A DNA stretch of 64,000 nt. Source: Roseiflexus sp034432635. Lineage in GTDB: Bacteria > Chloroflexota > Chloroflexia > Chloroflexales > Roseiflexaceae. The notes below the pieces were generated by a model, which saw only the letters and a program-made list of their open reading frames with translations, made no database searches and was not told the origin of the DNA. The position numbers and the translations under genes are program-made. The stretch covers positions 45,218 through 109,217 of the forward strand of contig DAOUBK010000012.1 in NCBI GenBank assembly GCA_034432635.1. Direction: 5' to 3'. Below are positions 9,301-17,290 of the stretch, piece after piece. Numbering within the stretch: position 1 is the stretch's first letter; each line of letters begins with the position of its first letter.

Positions 9301-9312
9301 GCGAGCCGACAT
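6307..9312 (-). CDS. Subtilisin-like (S8) serine protease, exported lipoprotein with C-terminal accessory domains
   Basis: 1001-residue exported protease. An N-terminal hydrophobic segment ends in a lipobox-like LSAAC, so Cys21 is probably lipidated. The catalytic triad is Asp257 (VASIDTG), His302 (NGHGTH) and Ser475 (RGTSMATPH), with oxyanion Asn404 (AAGN). Downstream lie a transglutaminase-unrelated beta segment, a carboxypeptidase-regulatory-like fold (SGIVRDAATGMPLAATVST, about residues 630-690) and further beta-sandwich repeats around 700-980, typical of surface proteases. Several cysteine pairs in the catalytic domain suggest disulphides. It is transcribed away from the large nuclease gene at 9708; both look like extracellular degradative enzymes. 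Confidence 0.92.
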   Translation of the reverse strand: MSARAILSRLLIIALVLSAACVDQSGRRAVHASGVLTASPASIGETLAPGQQVTQSLVIANAGTTPVTALLYEAYAQPSLAAAHAWGSASVPLPQQEQSLDPHLAMQLDEPLERGSFIVYLSNQAHLSAAYGIIDWAERGRFVYRTLVEHAERTQRQLRAELSARGLLYRPFWIVNAVYVEGTLTDAQALEQRADVALVRADARLAVAPQVSAPASLDERCSSDGNPVCWNIRAIGADRVWNEFGITGEGVTVASIDTGVLGLHPALRDRYRGALGGGMYDHNYNWYDPQGVFPMPVDQNGHGTHTTGTIVGSRPGGERFGVAPGAWWIAAQGCEGAFCSESDLLAAAQWVLAPTDRNDRNPRPDLRPMIVNNSWAGGGNDPWYAGYTAAWRAAGIFPVFAAGNGVGVCGTIASPGDYADVVAVGATNRSGSIASFSLRGPASDGRMKPDFVAPGDGGIYSASLNDGYTTLRGTSMATPHVSGVVALLYAANPALIGDYEATYAILRGTARRQDDTQCGVVSEGGNNVYGWGLIDAHAAVARARVDVPWLRLPVTTLNLAPGQSASINVTLDASSVATPGTYTARIQMYAGDLTLPPVTVTVTMEVTGAGGVPVSGIVRDAATGMPLAATVSTENGANMTTAADGAFSLVLPPGIHTLTASALSYAPQQRTITVPTGGSVDFGLLLDAPQMALSTDYVTATLDFNTSVTRTVTITNTGTRSLTFEAKVTPAPFGIYRSDEPGGPVYRWIDLPPDAPTLELTNTTRIDGVPLGLSFPLYTFTFTEISITSDGTLMFGWPYPYTYTGLLERCLPSTEAFFNLLAPFRTDLDPSRGGSVRYGTIDNGATFVVSFERVPTAAGPPERTFTFQTLLHRDGRIVYQYADLGTLPERLSVGIQKNLNQVQRVGCGADTPIAPELAIEFRPQFRPEGWVIVNPEKGALEPGASTNLTLTYFWQALPQGSQLRTTIVISSSDPRRRTATMMAEAAMRSAPHVVWLSIVAR

Positions 9313-9353
9313 GCGACGATCCTGACACGAGCTCCGCTTTGACCACGCGTATC

Positions 9354-9362
9354 AGCATAGCA
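9354..9362 (-). promoter_or_regulatory. Extended -10 element for the S8 protease gene
   Basis: Minus-strand TGC-TATGCT about 41 bases before the ATG at 9312. It matches the GTGCTAT core seen upstream of the liv operon, tRNA-Lys and the macroglobulin gene. Confidence 0.35.
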
Positions 9363-9465
9363 CCCGGAAGCAGTCAGTGTCAAGGAAACAGTCGATGAAA
9401 ACACTGTAATCTTGTTATCCGTGTTGCTTAACAATTTCAGGCTTCTCTCTTAACCGTCCTGCGAG

Positions 9466-9471
9466 TATAAT
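9466..9471 (+). promoter_or_regulatory. Possible -10 box for the exported nuclease gene
   Basis: A perfect TATAAT about 237 bases before the start codon, with only a poor -35 candidate (TTCTCT, 17 bases upstream). Confidence 0.28.
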
Positions 9472-9707
9472 CGCGTCGAGCCAATCGAGGATCAGACAAG
9501 TGAAGAGAAATGGATCGTTGCAAAGCAACGATGCGCCTGGTGCTGCCCGACATAATGCCGTGGTCTGTAGCATCACGCGCCGGTTTGTATGGCGCCCGCC
9601 GCGCGAGATCTCCAACCGGCGTACTTCCCCATACCCGACATCGAGCAGAGGACACGTGACGGACAGTAGACCCTGATGAGAGAAGAGTGTCTGGAAGGAG
9701 CAATTGC

Positions 9708-12700
9708 ATGGTTCATCCCAATCACCGCCCGGTTGTGGCGCAGCGCCTGATCATCGCTATAGCGATACTGGCATTGCTCTTCGCCGGTATGCTCGGAAAC
9801 GTGCAGCCGGCGACCGCAACCACAACGATCATTACCCAGTGGACGTTCAATTCCCCGACGCCTGACAGCAACACCGGTACCGGTACAACTAACCCGGCGA
9901 TCGGCAGCGGAACCGCTTCCCTCGTCGGTGGCACAACCGCAACATTCGCCAGTGGCGATGCAAGCGGCGGCAGTTCCGATCCCGCGACCGGCGATGACTC
10001 GGCGTGGAATACAACCACGTATGCGACACAGGGAACCCAGGATCGCCAGCGTAGTGTCCAGTTCGCCGTCAGTACAGTCGGGTATCAGAACATTCTCTTC
10101 AGTTTCGACCTGCGCCACAGTAATACTGCCGCCAACACGGTCGCGCTGCTCTATTCGACCGACGGCGGCGCTTCGTTCACCGAAGCCACAACGTTTGTTG
10201 CTAACGCCGGCGATGCGTGGTTCAACAATCGCTCGTTCGATTTCAGCAGCATCCCGGCGCTGAACGATAATCCGAATGTCGTGTTCCGCGTCGTGGCAGC
10301 GTTCGCCGCCGGGAGCAGCGGGTATGTCGCCTCGAACCCGACAAGCACGTATGGTACTGGCGGCACTCTGCGCTTCGATATGGTCACGGTTCGTGGCGAT
10401 CCGATCAGCAGCGCCACCCCTATGCCCTCGCCAACCCCAGAACCCACACCGGTTCCGGTTGCCTGTAGCGCACCGGACACGCCGATCAACCAGGTGCAGG
10501 GGAATGGCGCCACGACCCCGATCAGTGGTGCGGTCGTCACCACGCAGGGCGTGGTCGTGTCGTTGGCAACTGAAGGTCTTGCGCCAAACCTGCGCGGTTT
10601 CTATGTTCAGGAGATTGCTCAGGTAGATGCCGATCCACTTACGTCCGAAGGTATCTTTGTTTTCAACAGTAACAACAACTCTGTCAGCCTCGGTCAGGTC
10701 GTTCAAGTGACCGGTACAGCCACCGAGTTTCAGGATCAGACCCAGATCGGAAATGTGACTGCCATCGAGTTCTGTGGAACCACTGCGCCGGTCGATCCGG
10801 TCGATGTTTTCATGCCTTTCCCGGACCCGACCTATCTGGAGCGGTACGAGGGCATGCTGGTGCGCTTCCCGCAAACGCTCTATGTCACCGAACATTTCCA
10901 GTTGGGACGCTTCGGGCAGGTTGTGCTGAGTTCGGGCGGGCGTTTGCGCCAACCAACCGACGTTGTGGCGCCGGGACCGGCAGCGCTGGCGTTGCAGGCT
11001 GCCAACGATCTCAATCGGATCATCGTCGATGATGAGTTGAACAACCAGAACCCCGATCCAATCCGCTTCGGGCGGGGTGGTAATCCGTTGAGCGCCAGCA
11101 ATACATTGCGCGGCGGCGATACGGCGACAGGCATTGTCGGCGTGATGACCTACACCTGGGCTGGAAATGCCGCCAGCGGCAATGCCTACCGGTTGCGTCC
11201 AGTCAATGCACTCGGCGGCGGGGTGCCCAATTTCATCGCTGCCAATCCGCGTCCTGATCTGCCGGTCAATGTTGGCGGCGATATGCAGGTGGCAGCATTC
11301 AACGTGCTGAACTACTTCAATACCTTCACCGGCTGTACGCTGGGTATCGGCGGCGCTCCAACCGACTGTCGCGGCGCGGAGAACGCGACCGAATTCGAGC
11401 GCCAGAACGCCAAACTGATCCAGGCAATCCTGCGCCTGGACGCAGAGGTGCTCGGACTGATCGAGATCGAGAACGATGGGTACGGACCCACCAGCGCGCT
11501 TGCCGAACTTGTGAACCGCCTGAATGCTGCAACTGCACCGAGGACCTACGCCTTCATCGACGTCGATGCCGCCACCGGACAAGTGAATGCCCTCGGCACA
11601 GATGCAATCAAGGTGGCGCTGATCTATAAGCCGGCGCTGGTCGAACCGGTCGGTCAGACGGCAGCGCTCAACACGGTTGCGTTCGTCAACGGCGGCGACG
11701 GCGCACCGCGCAACCGTCCCGCGCTGGCACAGACCTTCCGCTACCGTGCAAGCGGCGAGGATGTGACCGTGGTGGTCAATCACTTCAAGTCGAAGGGAAG
11801 TCCGTGTGATGTCCCGGACGCCGGCGACGGATCGGGCAACTGTAACATCGTGCGGCGCAACGCTGCACAGGAGCTGATTACCTGGCTGGCGACCAACCCG
11901 ACTGGCACAGGCGACCCGGACATCCTGATCATGGGTGACCTGAACTCCTACGCGCAGGAAGAGCCTATCAACGTTATCCGCGCGGCGGGCTACACCGACC
12001 TGGCGCGCGCATTCATCGGCGATAGCACCTACTCGTATGTCTTCAACGGTCAGTGGGGGAGTCTCGACTACGCCCTGGCATCGCCCGCAGCGCTGGCAAA
12101 GATCAGCGGAGTGAGCGAGTATCACATCAATGCTGATGAGCCGAATGTGCTCGACTACAACACCAACTTCAAGAGCGCCGGGCAGATCGCCAGCCTGTTT
12201 GCACCGGATCAGTACCGCACCTCAGACCACGATCCGATCCTGGTCGGGTTGAACCTGAACGATCCGATTGCGATCTCGGCAGTGGCGACCTTCGGAGCAA
12301 GTCAGGGCATCACCGGCGCCGAAATTATTGACCTTCGCGGGAACCGCGCAGTATTGAGCAACGCCGACGCCGGCACCGCGTATGTGCTCGATACAACCGA
12401 CCTGCTCAACATCCGCGTCCTGACGACCATCACCGGATTGACCGGCTTGAACTCGGTTGCCATTCATCCGACGCAGGACTACTTCCTGGCAGTTGCCGGT
12501 TCAGCCGCGCCGGCAGCAGCACCAGTGAATGGAACGGTCTACGCCTATCGTCTGGATGGTACGCTGATCGCCAGCGTGAGCACAGGCATTCAGCCCGACT
12601 CGGTCGCTATTGCGCCCAATGGTCAGTATGCGGTGATTGTCAACGAGGCGGAAGGCTTCGCCGTTGGTGACAACGGCGGACCGGGATCGTTGACGGTGGT

Positions 12701-14642
12701 CGACCTGAGCAGTTTTGATCCGGATACCGCGACAACGCTCAACGTTACGCAGATCCCGCTGCCCTCACAGGCGAGTACACCCGGTTTCACGACCAATCGC
12801 ACCGACGATCTTGCACGGCTGCCGATCGACAATACGCCTGCAACCCTGGAGCCGGAGTCGGTTGTCTTCTCTGCAGACAGCCAGTACGCCTATATCTCGC
12901 TCCAGGAGAACAATGGCGTGGTGCGTCTCTCGCTGGCAGACAACAGCCTGACATTCTTCGGTTTGGGCAAAACGACGCATGTTTTCGATACGGTGAATGG
13001 TGATGGCTTCAACCCCACACGGTTGTTGAGCCTCTTCCGCGAGCCAGATGGCATCGCATATCTCGAGATCGGCGGTAATGGCTACTTCATAACAGCCGAT
13101 GAAGGTGATACGCGCGACGATATTCCACCGGGCGCGGTCAGCGGACGGGTGCGCGGCGGTCGCACGGTCGGCGTCTTCGACGCCGCCACCGGCGCGCTGG
13201 TGGGTGATACCGGCAACCAGATCGACGAACTTGCGGCGCACTACGGTCTGTATCCAGACAACCGCAGCGATCGTGGCGGCAGCGAGCCGGAGGTGCTGGA
13301 TGCAAAGGTGTTCGGCGGACGGGCAATTGTCGCCGTTGGACTGGAACGCGCACGGTCAGTGGCGCTGGTTGATGTGACCAACCCCGCAGCGCCGAATGTC
13401 TTCTTGCTGCTGCCAGCCGGCGCGAATCCCGAAGGTGTCAAGCTGTTCGAACGCAACGGCGCGCTGTATGTTCTGGCAGCCAACGAGGTCAGCAATGACC
13501 TGACTGTGGCACGTGTACCACTCGGCAACACGATCTTCACCCAGACATACACCGAAGAGACGCCACTGGCGTTGCACGACCCGTTTGTAATCGACCCCGA
13601 CTCAACGACGGTGACGGTAACGCTGACGGTTGATCCGGCGACTGCAGGAACGCTCGACGCGACGACGATCAACGGCGCACCTGCCACTGTGAATGCAGCG
13701 CTGGCGAACCTGACATTCACACCGGCACTCAACTATGCCGGTCCGGTCACAATTACCCTCAGCGCTACCGACGGGCAAACCGAAACGAGCGGACGCATCC
13801 TGCTCAACGGCATTGCCATTCCGCCGGTGACAGCCGCGAGCGTCAGCGGACCGACTACGCCGCTCTGTCCGGCAGACTGCTTCTTCGGCAATGCAACAGT
13901 AACGCTGACAACCGATGAACCGGCGACAACCCGGTACCGTGTGAACGGTGGTGCGTGGCAGACGTATACGACGCCTTTTGCGATCGCGAGCGAAGGCGCG
14001 AACCTCGAACTGGTCGAGTTCTTCTCGACCGACGAGTGGGGCGCGGCTGAAGAGGTCAAATTGATCACGGTGAAGGTTACGACCTTCCCAGCAACCGGCA
14101 TCCTCGACACCTTCAACCGCGCGAATGGACGGCTGGGGCGCAACTGGATCGGCGCGACACAACTCGACCAGTACCGCATCGCAGGTAATCGGGTCGACGT
14201 CGAGCAAGGCGGCATCGTTCTGTGGAGGACCTCGTTTGGCATGGATCAGGAAGCCTTCGTTACGCTGACCGCCATTGACCCCAACAGTCCGCATCACACA
14301 TTGTTGCTGAAGGGGCGTGGCACAAACGCGAATCAGGGCGCCATCCTGGTCTCTTACGATGCGGTGAACCGCCAGATCGTCGTCGAGGCGCTGCAACCCG
14401 GACAGGGATGGCGCACGGTGCGTGTCTTTACGAACGTGACCCTCTCCAACGGCGATGTGCTTGGCGCGCGTGCGCTGGCGGACGGCTCGATTCGCGTTTA
14501 TGTCAACTTTTTCCTGATCGGCACAGCCGATACAACGACCGTTGTCGGCAATCTGTACGTCAACCGTGACGGGCGCATCGGTCTGTTCTATCACCGGGCG
14601 AACAACGCGCTCCTCGACGACTTTGGCGGCGGTAGTCGGTAG
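9708..14642 (+). CDS. Exported ExeM/NucH-type endonuclease with choice-of-anchor I domain
   Basis: Very large (1644 residues) secreted protein. ATG at 9708 is chosen over 9687 because GGAAGGAG precedes it and it directly begins a signal peptide (hydrophobic stretch at about residues 14-30, cleavage near ATATT). An N-terminal beta domain is joined by a Pro/Thr linker to an OB-like segment (about 250-360). The endonuclease/exonuclease/phosphatase domain spans about 525-850: FNVLNYF, IEIENDGYG, NHFKSKG, MGDLNSYAQEEP and SDHDPI supply the metal and catalytic residues. A propeller-like choice-of-anchor I region follows (about 855-1290), then Ig-like repeats and a C-terminal jelly-roll domain (about 1465-1644). 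It probably degrades extracellular DNA; activity is inferred from the family. Confidence 0.9.
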   Translation: MVHPNHRPVVAQRLIIAIAILALLFAGMLGNVQPATATTTIITQWTFNSPTPDSNTGTGTTNPAIGSGTASLVGGTTATFASGDASGGSSDPATGDDSAWNTTTYATQGTQDRQRSVQFAVSTVGYQNILFSFDLRHSNTAANTVALLYSTDGGASFTEATTFVANAGDAWFNNRSFDFSSIPALNDNPNVVFRVVAAFAAGSSGYVASNPTSTYGTGGTLRFDMVTVRGDPISSATPMPSPTPEPTPVPVACSAPDTPINQVQGNGATTPISGAVVTTQGVVVSLATEGLAPNLRGFYVQEIAQVDADPLTSEGIFVFNSNNNSVSLGQVVQVTGTATEFQDQTQIGNVTAIEFCGTTAPVDPVDVFMPFPDPTYLERYEGMLVRFPQTLYVTEHFQLGRFGQVVLSSGGRLRQPTDVVAPGPAALALQAANDLNRIIVDDELNNQNPDPIRFGRGGNPLSASNTLRGGDTATGIVGVMTYTWAGNAASGNAYRLRPVNALGGGVPNFIAANPRPDLPVNVGGDMQVAAFNVLNYFNTFTGCTLGIGGAPTDCRGAENATEFERQNAKLIQAILRLDAEVLGLIEIENDGYGPTSALAELVNRLNAATAPRTYAFIDVDAATGQVNALGTDAIKVALIYKPALVEPVGQTAALNTVAFVNGGDGAPRNRPALAQTFRYRASGEDVTVVVNHFKSKGSPCDVPDAGDGSGNCNIVRRNAAQELITWLATNPTGTGDPDILIMGDLNSYAQEEPINVIRAAGYTDLARAFIGDSTYSYVFNGQWGSLDYALASPAALAKISGVSEYHINADEPNVLDYNTNFKSAGQIASLFAPDQYRTSDHDPILVGLNLNDPIAISAVATFGASQGITGAEIIDLRGNRAVLSNADAGTAYVLDTTDLLNIRVLTTITGLTGLNSVAIHPTQDYFLAVAGSAAPAAAPVNGTVYAYRLDGTLIASVSTGIQPDSVAIAPNGQYAVIVNEAEGFAVGDNGGPGSLTVVDLSSFDPDTATTLNVTQIPLPSQASTPGFTTNRTDDLARLPIDNTPATLEPESVVFSADSQYAYISLQENNGVVRLSLADNSLTFFGLGKTTHVFDTVNGDGFNPTRLLSLFREPDGIAYLEIGGNGYFITADEGDTRDDIPPGAVSGRVRGGRTVGVFDAATGALVGDTGNQIDELAAHYGLYPDNRSDRGGSEPEVLDAKVFGGRAIVAVGLERARSVALVDVTNPAAPNVFLLLPAGANPEGVKLFERNGALYVLAANEVSNDLTVARVPLGNTIFTQTYTEETPLALHDPFVIDPDSTTVTVTLTVDPATAGTLDATTINGAPATVNAALANLTFTPALNYAGPVTITLSATDGQTETSGRILLNGIAIPPVTAASVSGPTTPLCPADCFFGNATVTLTTDEPATTRYRVNGGAWQTYTTPFAIASEGANLELVEFFSTDEWGAAEEVKLITVKVTTFPATGILDTFNRANGRLGRNWIGATQLDQYRIAGNRVDVEQGGIVLWRTSFGMDQEAFVTLTAIDPNSPHHTLLLKGRGTNANQGAILVSYDAVNRQIVVEALQPGQGWRTVRVFTNVTLSNGDVLGARALADGSIRVYVNFFLIGTADTTTVVGNLYVNRDGRIGLFYHRANNALLDDFGGGSR

Positions 14643-14708
14643 GTAAGTGCTAGTGACTGCGGGAAGGAGTACATCCCTTTCCCACACCAACCACGACCGG
14701 CGACGTTT

Positions 14709-14740
14709 CAGGAGCGATGCGGCATGCCGCATCGCTCCTG
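14709..14740. terminator. Perfect 32-base palindrome, likely intrinsic terminator after the nuclease gene
   Basis: Two 16-base arms, beginning CAGGAGCGATGCGGCA, form an uninterrupted inverted repeat 67 bases after the nuclease stop. The downstream flank TAGTTT is only moderately T-rich, so it may act as an mRNA stabiliser or protein-binding palindrome as well. Confidence 0.5.
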
Positions 14741-14884
14741 TAGTTTATCAGGACCCGGTCTCTGGAGACGATCCAGCAGGTGATAAGGAGGCGCAGCCCC
14801 TGCGCGCAGACCAGCATTCCCGCGAAATACGGCAGGCATTCCGGCGCATATTCTGCCGAAATTAATACATCGCCAACACGCCGC

Positions 14885-14924
14885 TTATGCTCTTCTAACA
14901 CTGTGACGCTATAGAATCTAGTGT
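14885..14924 (+). promoter_or_regulatory. Possible groES promoter/operator region
   Basis: A TATAGA -10-like box at 14910-14915 with a weak TTATGC 19 bases upstream, overlapped by inverted arms ACACT/AGTGT (14898-14902, 14920-14924). The arrangement could be an operator but does not match the HrcA CIRCE consensus. Confidence 0.25.
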
Positions 14925-14968
14925 CAATTTTCCGATACAGATACGCAATCCGACAAGGAGGTGAGCCT

Positions 14969-15265
14969 ATGCATGTTCGACCACTAGGCGATCGGGTTGT
15001 CGTCAAACCCAAGCCCAGGGAAGAAAAGACCAAAGGCGGCGTCATTCTGCCGGATACCGCCTCGAAAGAACGCCCCATGCAGGGCGAAGTCATCGCCGTC
15101 GGACCCGGACGGCACACCGATGACGGCAAACTCATCCCTATCACTGTCGAAGTCGGTCAACAGGTGTTGTTCGCCAAATATGCCGGAACGGAATTCAAAA
15201 TCGATGACGAGGAGTATCTGATCCTGCAAGAACGCGATCTGCTTGGCATCATTCAGGAGGAATAG
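14969..15265 (+). CDS. groES: Co-chaperonin GroES (Hsp10)
   Basis: 98-residue cytoplasmic co-chaperonin that caps GroEL. The start MHVRPLGDRVVVKP is preceded by AAGGAGGTG; a longer reading from 14921 would add 16 residues absent from the family. The mobile loop (REEKTKGGVILPDTA), the roof segment and the conserved C-terminal EYLILQERDLLGII are present. Length is standard. The groEL start lies 3 bases after its stop codon, so the two are one operon as in most bacteria. Confidence 0.97.
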   Translation: MHVRPLGDRVVVKPKPREEKTKGGVILPDTASKERPMQGEVIAVGPGRHTDDGKLIPITVEVGQQVLFAKYAGTEFKIDDEEYLILQERDLLGIIQEE

Positions 15266-15268
15266 CCT

Positions 15269-16909
15269 ATGGCGAAACAGGTGATATTCAACGAGCAGGC
15301 GCGAGCTGCGCTCAAGCATGGTGTTGATACTCTGGCGCTTGCCGTCAAGACGACACTCGGACCCCGCGGGCGCAACGTCGCAATGGGCAAGAAGTGGGGC
15401 GCTCCCTCGGTCACCCACGATGGCGTCACCGTAGCGAAGGAGGTCGAACTCAAAGACCCCTTCCAGAACATGGGCGCACAACTCCTCAAAGAAGCCGCCA
15501 GCAAGACGAATGATGTCGCCGGTGACGGCACTACAACCGCAACGGTGCTGGCGCAGGCGATGATCGACGAAGGACTGAAACTGGTCGCCGCAGGCGCCAA
15601 CCCAATGATCCTCAAACGTGGTCTGGACAAGGGACGCGAGGCGCTGGTCGCACGCATCAAAGAGCACTCGATCACCCTCAAGAGCCGTGACGAAATCCGC
15701 CAGGTCGCAACCATCTCCGCCCAGGACGTGGAGATCGGCGAGTTGCTGGCGACCATTATGGATAAGATCGGGCATGACGGGGTCGTCACCATCGAAGAGG
15801 GCAAGGGCACAACCCTGGAGTACGAACTAGTCGAGGGTATGCAGTTCGACCGCGGGTATATTTCGCCCTACTTCGTGACCGATTCGAGCCGCATGGAGGC
15901 GGTCATCGACGAGCCGTACATCCTGATCACCGACAAGAAGATTAGCGCTGTTAACGATCTGCTCCCCATTCTGGAGGCAGTGCTGGCGACCGGCAAGAAG
16001 GACCTGGTGATCATCGCCGAAGATGTCGATGGCGAAGCGCTGGCGACCCTGGTCGTCAACAAGATGCGTGGTACACTCAACGCGCTGGCAGTCAAGGCAC
16101 CCGGCTTCGGCGACCGCCGCAAGGCAATGCTGCAAGACATTGCCATTCTCACCGGCGGTACGGTCATCAGTGAGGAAGTCGGTCGCAAACTCGACAGCGC
16201 CAAAGTGCAGGACCTGGGCCGCGCTCGCCGGGTGAAATCGGACAAAGACAACACCGTGATCGTCGAAGGGTTCGGCGACAAGCAGGCGATCCAGGCGCGC
16301 ATCCGGCAACTGAAGCAGCAGATCGAAACCACCACATCGGACTACGATCGTGAGAAATTGCAGGAGCGTGTCGCCAAACTGTCGGGTGGCGTGGCGGTCA
16401 TCAAGGTCGGCGCTCCAACTGAACCGGCGCTCAAGGAGCGCAAAGCGCGCGTTGAGGACGCCCTGAATGCGACCCGCGCCGCCGTGGAAGAGGGCATTGT
16501 GCCCGGTGGCGGTATCGCGCTGCTGAATGCCATCCCGGCGCTCGATCAGGTTCAGACACAGTTCGAGGAGGAGCGCATGGCGCTGAACATTCTGCGTCGC
16601 GCGCTGGAAGAGCCGCTGCGTCAACTGGTGATCAACGCTGGCGAGGATGGCTCGGTGGTGGTGAATCAGGTACGCACGCTGCAGCGTGAACACAACAACC
16701 CGAACTACGGCTTCGATGTGATGACCGGAAAATATGTCGATCTGCTGCAGGCCGGCATCATCGACCCGGCAAAGGTGGTGCGCACCGCGCTCGAAAATGC
16801 CGTCAGCGTTGCCGGTATCGTTCTGACCACCGATGCGCTGATCACCAATGCGCCGGAGCCGAAGCAGAACGGGGCAAAGACGCCATCCATGCCGGATGAG
16901 GAGTTCTAA
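15269..16909 (+). CDS. groEL: Chaperonin GroEL (Hsp60)
   Basis: 546-residue chaperonin subunit, standard length. Conserved blocks include the ATP-binding GDGTTTATVLAQA (about residues 86-98), TLGPRGRNVAM, and VEEGIVPGGGIALLNA near residue 407. The tail is short and ends PKQNGAKTPSMPDEEF instead of the GGM repeat of many bacteria; this is common in Chloroflexota and not by itself a sign of altered function. AGGAGG overlaps the groES stop and serves as ribosome-binding site. No second chaperonin gene is in the window. Confidence 0.98.
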   Translation: MAKQVIFNEQARAALKHGVDTLALAVKTTLGPRGRNVAMGKKWGAPSVTHDGVTVAKEVELKDPFQNMGAQLLKEAASKTNDVAGDGTTTATVLAQAMIDEGLKLVAAGANPMILKRGLDKGREALVARIKEHSITLKSRDEIRQVATISAQDVEIGELLATIMDKIGHDGVVTIEEGKGTTLEYELVEGMQFDRGYISPYFVTDSSRMEAVIDEPYILITDKKISAVNDLLPILEAVLATGKKDLVIIAEDVDGEALATLVVNKMRGTLNALAVKAPGFGDRRKAMLQDIAILTGGTVISEEVGRKLDSAKVQDLGRARRVKSDKDNTVIVEGFGDKQAIQARIRQLKQQIETTTSDYDREKLQERVAKLSGGVAVIKVGAPTEPALKERKARVEDALNATRAAVEEGIVPGGGIALLNAIPALDQVQTQFEEERMALNILRRALEEPLRQLVINAGEDGSVVVNQVRTLQREHNNPNYGFDVMTGKYVDLLQAGIIDPAKVVRTALENAVSVAGIVLTTDALITNAPEPKQNGAKTPSMPDEEF

Positions 16910-17290
16910 GCCCGGACGTATTCACACACGTAGATAAACCACAAAGATCAGGGTATGCTCGACTCGCCTCTTTCATCAGGAGCGGATGCGTCGATGCATG
17001 CCCTGCCACCGCAACAATGCACTTCCTTCTGATCAGCAATAGTCGCAGTATCCTCCCAGTCCACGGAATTCCAAACGACCAGATCCCCGAAACTTGACAA
17101 AGATAGCAAAACTATCATACAATACCCTTCGTAAGTGATTAAAAATATCATTTAAGAAGCCGGAAGTAAGGAACTTCATAATGTCACCATTCGCCGGCGA
17201 GTGCGCGGTTTTGCACCAATGCCCGATCTAGACCAATGCCGGTCTTCCCGGTGATCCGCACAGGAGTATGGCAACTCAACCAAACCCCTA
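16910..17290. other. Intergenic region after groEL
   Basis: A 381-base gap between convergent groEL and the sensor kinase gene. It holds a good sigma-70 promoter on the plus strand (17094-17123) with no recognised plus-strand gene downstream; only very short reading frames (about 16 codons at 17180 and 17267) follow. A small RNA is possible. No clear terminator with a T-run was seen after groEL. Confidence 0.5.
17094..17123 (+). promoter_or_regulatory. Orphan sigma-70-like promoter
   Basis: Perfect TTGACA (17094-17099), 18-base spacer and TACAAT (17118-17123). The spacer contains a GATAG-CAAAA-CTATC inverted repeat that could be an operator. The AT-rich region that follows stands out from the surrounding GC-rich DNA. 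The transcript would run antisense into the sensor kinase gene. Confidence 0.42.

Larger units (their letters stand above)
9313..9707. other. Divergent intergenic region between the S8 protease and the exported nuclease
   Basis: A 395-base gap that must hold both promoters. An extended -10 (TGC-TATGCT, 9354-9362) faces the protease and a TATAAT at 9466-9471 faces the nuclease. CGTTGC-AAA-GCAACG at 9517-9531 forms a small hairpin in the nuclease leader. No small gene recognised. Confidence 0.5.
14643..14968. other. Intergenic region between the nuclease and groES
   Basis: A 326-base gap. It contains a perfect 32-base palindrome (14709-14740) that probably terminates the nuclease transcript, and the groES promoter region. 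A canonical CIRCE operator (TTAGCACTC-N9-GAGTGCTAA) is not present; only 5-base arms ACACT and AGTGT separated by 17 bases (14898-14924) flank a TATAGA box. Confidence 0.55.

Noticed and set aside
9573..12125. An 850-codon open frame antisense to the exported nuclease
   Set aside because: High-GC codon bias in the sense gene leaves the opposite strand open. The translation has no signal peptide, motifs or family features, and the sense gene has strong domain matches.
14881..14930. CIRCE heat-shock operator for groESL
   Set aside because: Only short degenerate arms with a 17-base gap are present; the TTAGCACTC-N9-GAGTGCTAA consensus is absent.
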